A program made the translations under genes and the position numbers. The notes beneath the pieces are model-generated. The model saw nothing but the letters and a program-made list of their open reading frames with translations, ran no database searches and had not been told where the DNA came from. This document shows positions 6,412 through 8,576 of a DNA stretch of 8,576 nt, one piece after another; positions within the stretch are counted from its first letter, which is position 1, and each line of letters starts with the position of its first letter. Source of the stretch: Lachnospiraceae bacterium (GTDB taxonomy: Bacteria; Bacillota_A; Clostridia; Lachnospirales; Lachnospiraceae); contig JAFSFU010000137.1 in the NCBI GenBank assembly GCA_017435025.1, positions 1-8,576 on the forward strand, in the 5' to 3' direction.

Positions 6412-7707
6412 TTATTCAAGAAATCCTTTGTAATGTCTCATCATCATCTGAGATTCAAGGGATCTTGCAGTTTCAAGAGCTACGGAAACAACGATGATAA
6501 CAGTAGTACCGCCGATGGTTACGTTGCTGATACCGGAAACTGCGCCGATGATGGTCGGGAGAAGGGCAATAACGCCGAGGAACATTGCACCGATGAAGGT
6601 GATTTTTCCGATGATTCTGGAAATGAAGTCTGCGGTAGGTTTACCGGGACGAATTCCGGGGATTGCACCGTTGTTCTTCTGAAGGTTATTTGCCATCTCA
6701 ACAGGATTATACTGAATTGCAATATAGAAATAGCTGAATGCCACGATAAGGATAAAGTAAAGAACGGAATAGAACCAAGAGGTCTGGTCGAACATTCTGA
6801 AGAAACCGAACCAGAAGGAACCTTCTTCAACTTTTACGAAAGCCTCGATGGTTGCCGGAATGGCAAGAAGTGCGCCCGCGAAGATGATCGGGAGAACACC
6901 GGCCATGGTTACTTTAACCGGAATGTGGCTGGACTGGCCGCCATACTGTTTGCGTCCAACAACGCGTTTTGCGTACTGAACAGGGATACGGCGTTCAGCC
7001 TGGTTCATAAGAACGATGAAAGCGATAAGCAAAACAAAGATGACAATAAGTGCCGGAACGAAGAAGTAATATTTTACTTCGCCGAGAGTAAGGTAGTACC
7101 AAAGAGTAGAAACAAGATTGGGACCACCGGATACGATACCGGCAAAAAGGATCATGGAAATACCGTTTCCGATACCTTTTTCATCAATTCTCTCGCCGAG
7201 CCACATAACAAGCATGGAACCGGCGGTGAACATGAACAGGATAGTTACGACTACGAGTACATTTTCCCAAGTATTGTCGAAAGTTGCAACTGCGTTGTAA
7301 CCTTTAAGGGTTACGTAGTATGCATATGCCTGGATCAGAGCAAGAGCAACGGTGGAGCAGCGAGTGATCATATTGATCTTCTTTTTGCCCTCAGCGCCTT
7401 CTTTTGCAAGTTTCTCAAGTGCGGGAATTGCAATGGTAAGGAGCTGAATTACGATGGATGCGGTGATGTAAGGCGAAATGGAAAGTGCAAAAACGGTTGC
7501 CATAGAAAGAGCGCCACCGGTGAGCATGTTGAGATAACCGAGAAGGTTACCGGAGTTTGCTCCGAACATGGAAGAAAGAGCGGTGGTGTCAAGGAAAGGA
7601 ACCGGAATTGCAGCGCCAAGACGGAAAACGACAATAATGAGGAGAGTGTAAAGAAGTTTTTCGCGGATATCCTCTACTTTCCAAGCATTCTTGAAGACAT
7701 CAAACAT
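6412..7707 (-). CDS. secY: Preprotein translocase subunit SecY
   Basis: SecY is the protein-conducting channel of the cytoplasmic membrane, working with SecE, SecG and the SecA motor. The 431-residue product has ten predicted membrane segments, roughly at residues 19-38, 70-95, 116-135, 149-170, 177-198, 213-235, 263-287, 311-331, 368-389 and 394-412. Conserved signatures are present in order: FRLGAAIPVP (28-37), SISPYITASI (76-85), GIGNGIS (178-184), QAERRIPVQYAKR (236-248), AGVLPIIFAGALL in segment seven, and the cytoplasmic loop IPGIRPGKPT (349-358) that contacts SecA. The ATG at 7705-7707 has GAGGTGAAA upstream and lies two bases after the rplO stop. The family's usual length is matched. 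Confidence 0.99.
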   Translation of the reverse strand: MFDVFKNAWKVEDIREKLLYTLLIIVVFRLGAAIPVPFLDTTALSSMFGANSGNLLGYLNMLTGGALSMATVFALSISPYITASIVIQLLTIAIPALEKLAKEGAEGKKKINMITRCSTVALALIQAYAYYVTLKGYNAVATFDNTWENVLVVVTILFMFTAGSMLVMWLGERIDEKGIGNGISMILFAGIVSGGPNLVSTLWYYLTLGEVKYYFFVPALIVIFVLLIAFIVLMNQAERRIPVQYAKRVVGRKQYGGQSSHIPVKVTMAGVLPIIFAGALLAIPATIEAFVKVEEGSFWFGFFRMFDQTSWFYSVLYFILIVAFSYFYIAIQYNPVEMANNLQKNNGAIPGIRPGKPTADFISRIIGKITFIGAMFLGVIALLPTIIGAVSGISNVTIGGTTVIIVVSVALETARSLESQMMMRHYKGFLE

Positions 7708-7709
7708 CT

Positions 7710-8150
7710 TTATTTCACCTCGGCCTTTCCGCCAACCTCCTCGATTTTCTGCTTAGCAGACTCAGAGAAAGCAGCTACTTCAACAGTGAGCTGTTTGGTA
7801 AGCTCGCCGTTGCCGAGAACTTTGACTCCGTCAAGAGTCTTTTTGAGGAGACCAGCTTCAACAAGGGTCTGCTCATTTACAACAGTGCCGTTCTCGAAGA
7901 TTTCGAGATCGCCAACGTTAACAATTGCATACTGGGTTGCAAAAATGTTTTTAAATCCGCGTTTCGGGATCTGTCTCTGGAGAGGCATCTGGCCGCCTTC
8001 GAATCCGGGACGGATGGAGCCGCCGGAACGGGCTTTCTGACCTTTATGACCTTTACCAGCGGTTTTACCGTTGCCGGAACCGTGGCCTCTACCTCTGCGG
8101 TAGCTTTCAGTGTTTGCGCCGGGTGCCGGAGCAAGTTCATGAAGTTTCAT
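7710..8150 (-). CDS. rplO: 50S ribosomal protein L15
   Basis: L15 is an early-assembling large-subunit protein with a long extended N-terminal tail that penetrates 23S rRNA. The 146-residue product begins [22 protein letters not shown] and continues with the glycine- and lysine-rich extension (about 19-45, including [17 protein letters not shown]). It then has [19 protein letters not shown], the L18e/L15-type globular region and a C-terminal helix. Start ATG at 8148-8150 follows AAGGAGGTG. It lies 14 bases after rpmD and two bases before secY. Confidence 0.98.
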   Translation of the reverse strand: MKLHELAPAPGANTESYRRGRGHGSGNGKTAGKGHKGQKARSGGSIRPGFEGGQMPLQRQIPKRGFKNIFATQYAIVNVGDLEIFENGTVVNEQTLVEAGLLKKTLDGVKVLGNGELTKQLTVEVAAFSESAKQKIEEVGGKAEVK

Positions 8151-8164
8151 ATCGGTGCACCTCC

Positions 8165-8344
8165 TTATTCTTCTACTTCGGTGACCTCGACCATGTGAGC
8201 AATCTTAGCAATTTTGCCGCGGGTTGCTGCATTGTCGGGCTGAAGGGTTTCCGCACCAATTTTGCGGAGGCCAAGGGAGATTGCAGTTGCGATCTGATCA
8301 TCTTTCTTGTGGATAAAGCCTTTTACAAGTTTGATTTTAAGCAT
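8165..8344 (-). CDS. rpmD: 50S ribosomal protein L30
   Basis: L30 is a small bacterial and archaeal large-subunit protein. The 59-residue frame runs from the ATG 8342-8344 ([14 protein letters not shown]) to TAA at 8165-8167. It shows the ferredoxin-like pattern of the family with [27 protein letters not shown] and [19 protein letters not shown] near the C-terminus. Length is normal. A strong AAGGAGG lies upstream, 17 bases after the rpsE stop. Its position between rpsE and rplO is the standard order of the spc operon. Confidence 0.96.
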   Translation of the reverse strand: MLKIKLVKGFIHKKDDQIATAISLGLRKIGAETLQPDNAATRGKIAKIAHMVEVTEVEE

Positions 8345-8361
8345 TTTAACTGTTTTCCTCC

Positions 8362-8576
8362 TTAACCGTAGATTTCTTCAACGGTTTTGCCGCGGACTGC
8401 TGCAACCTGCTCCGCATCACGGAGAGAAAGCAGGCCCTGCATGGTGGCAGAAACTACGTTGCAAGGATTGTTGGAACGAAGGCATTTGGTACGAACATCA
8501 TGAATGCCTGCTGCTTCCATAACGGCACGAACTGCGCCGCCTGCGATAACACCGGTACCTTTGGGAGCCGGTTTCA
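8362..8576 (-). CDS. rpsE: 30S ribosomal protein S5, C-terminal part (cut by the right edge)
   Basis: The last 70 codons of S5 are present and the 5' part lies beyond the window. The reading frame gives [16 protein letters not shown], then [23 protein letters not shown] and the C-terminus GKTVEEIYG, with TAA at 8362-8364. These match the C-terminal domain of S5, which lies at the back of the 30S body near the decoding site and contributes to translational accuracy. The frame is open to the edge. It is followed after 17 bases by rpmD in the usual order. Confidence 0.96.
   Translation of the reverse strand, partial: KPAPKGTGVIAGGAVRAVMEAAGIHDVRTKCLRSNNPCNVVSATMQGLLSLRDAEQVAAVRGKTVEEIYG

Noticed and set aside
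6433..8040. Long open frame of 535 codons on the plus strand antisense to secY and rplO
   Set aside because: It lies opposite two certain genes, its translation shows no recognisable domain and has an odd composition, and it has no convincing ribosome binding site. It follows from the codon bias of the real genes.
1..8576. Mobile elements, CRISPR arrays, tRNA or rRNA genes
   Set aside because: No transposase, integrase, direct-repeat array or RNA gene signature was seen; the window is almost fully occupied by core genes.

Overview
The window is a stretch of bacterial chromosome in which every supported gene lies on the minus strand, so transcription runs from the right edge to the left. It holds the distal half of a spc/alpha-type ribosomal protein superoperon followed by the spoIIA sporulation operon. 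An endospore-forming member of the Clostridia (Bacillota) is the best fit. The reasons are GGAGG-type ribosome binding sites throughout, rpsD located between rpsK and rpoA, a small KOW-domain gene between map and infA, zinc-binding forms of S4, L36 and adenylate kinase, and the presence of spoIIAA, spoIIAB and sigF. The genus cannot be fixed from the sequence alone.

In transcription order the layout is as follows. The C-terminal part of rpsE (S5) enters at the right edge. Then come rpmD (L30), rplO (L15), secY (translocase channel), adk (adenylate kinase), map (methionine aminopeptidase), a KOW-domain RNA-binding protein, infA (IF-1, TTG start), rpmJ (L36), rpsM (S13), rpsK (S11), rpsD (S4), rpoA (RNA polymerase alpha) and rplQ (L17). 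Gaps between these genes are 2 to 65 bases. A strong intrinsic terminator follows rplQ. The 143-base gap after rplQ is the only sizeable non-coding stretch. It holds this terminator and a second, U-tract-flanked hairpin directly ahead of the ribosome binding site of spoIIAA. The tightly coupled spoIIAA-spoIIAB-sigF cluster then runs off the left edge. No stretch over 300 bases lacks a gene.

The first block supplies translation (ribosomal proteins, IF-1), transcription (alpha subunit), protein export (SecY), N-terminal methionine removal (Map) and adenylate balance (Adk). It would be expressed strongly in growing cells. The second block is the forespore switch: anti-sigma factor and kinase SpoIIAB holds sigma-F inactive until dephosphorylated SpoIIAA displaces it.

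The points most worth a second look are three. The sigF reading frame is broken by an apparent one-base loss in a C run at 528-530 while the rest of the gene is intact. The spoIIA operon sits directly behind the ribosomal cluster. A terminator-like dyad lies between them. I found no convincing new system beyond these.
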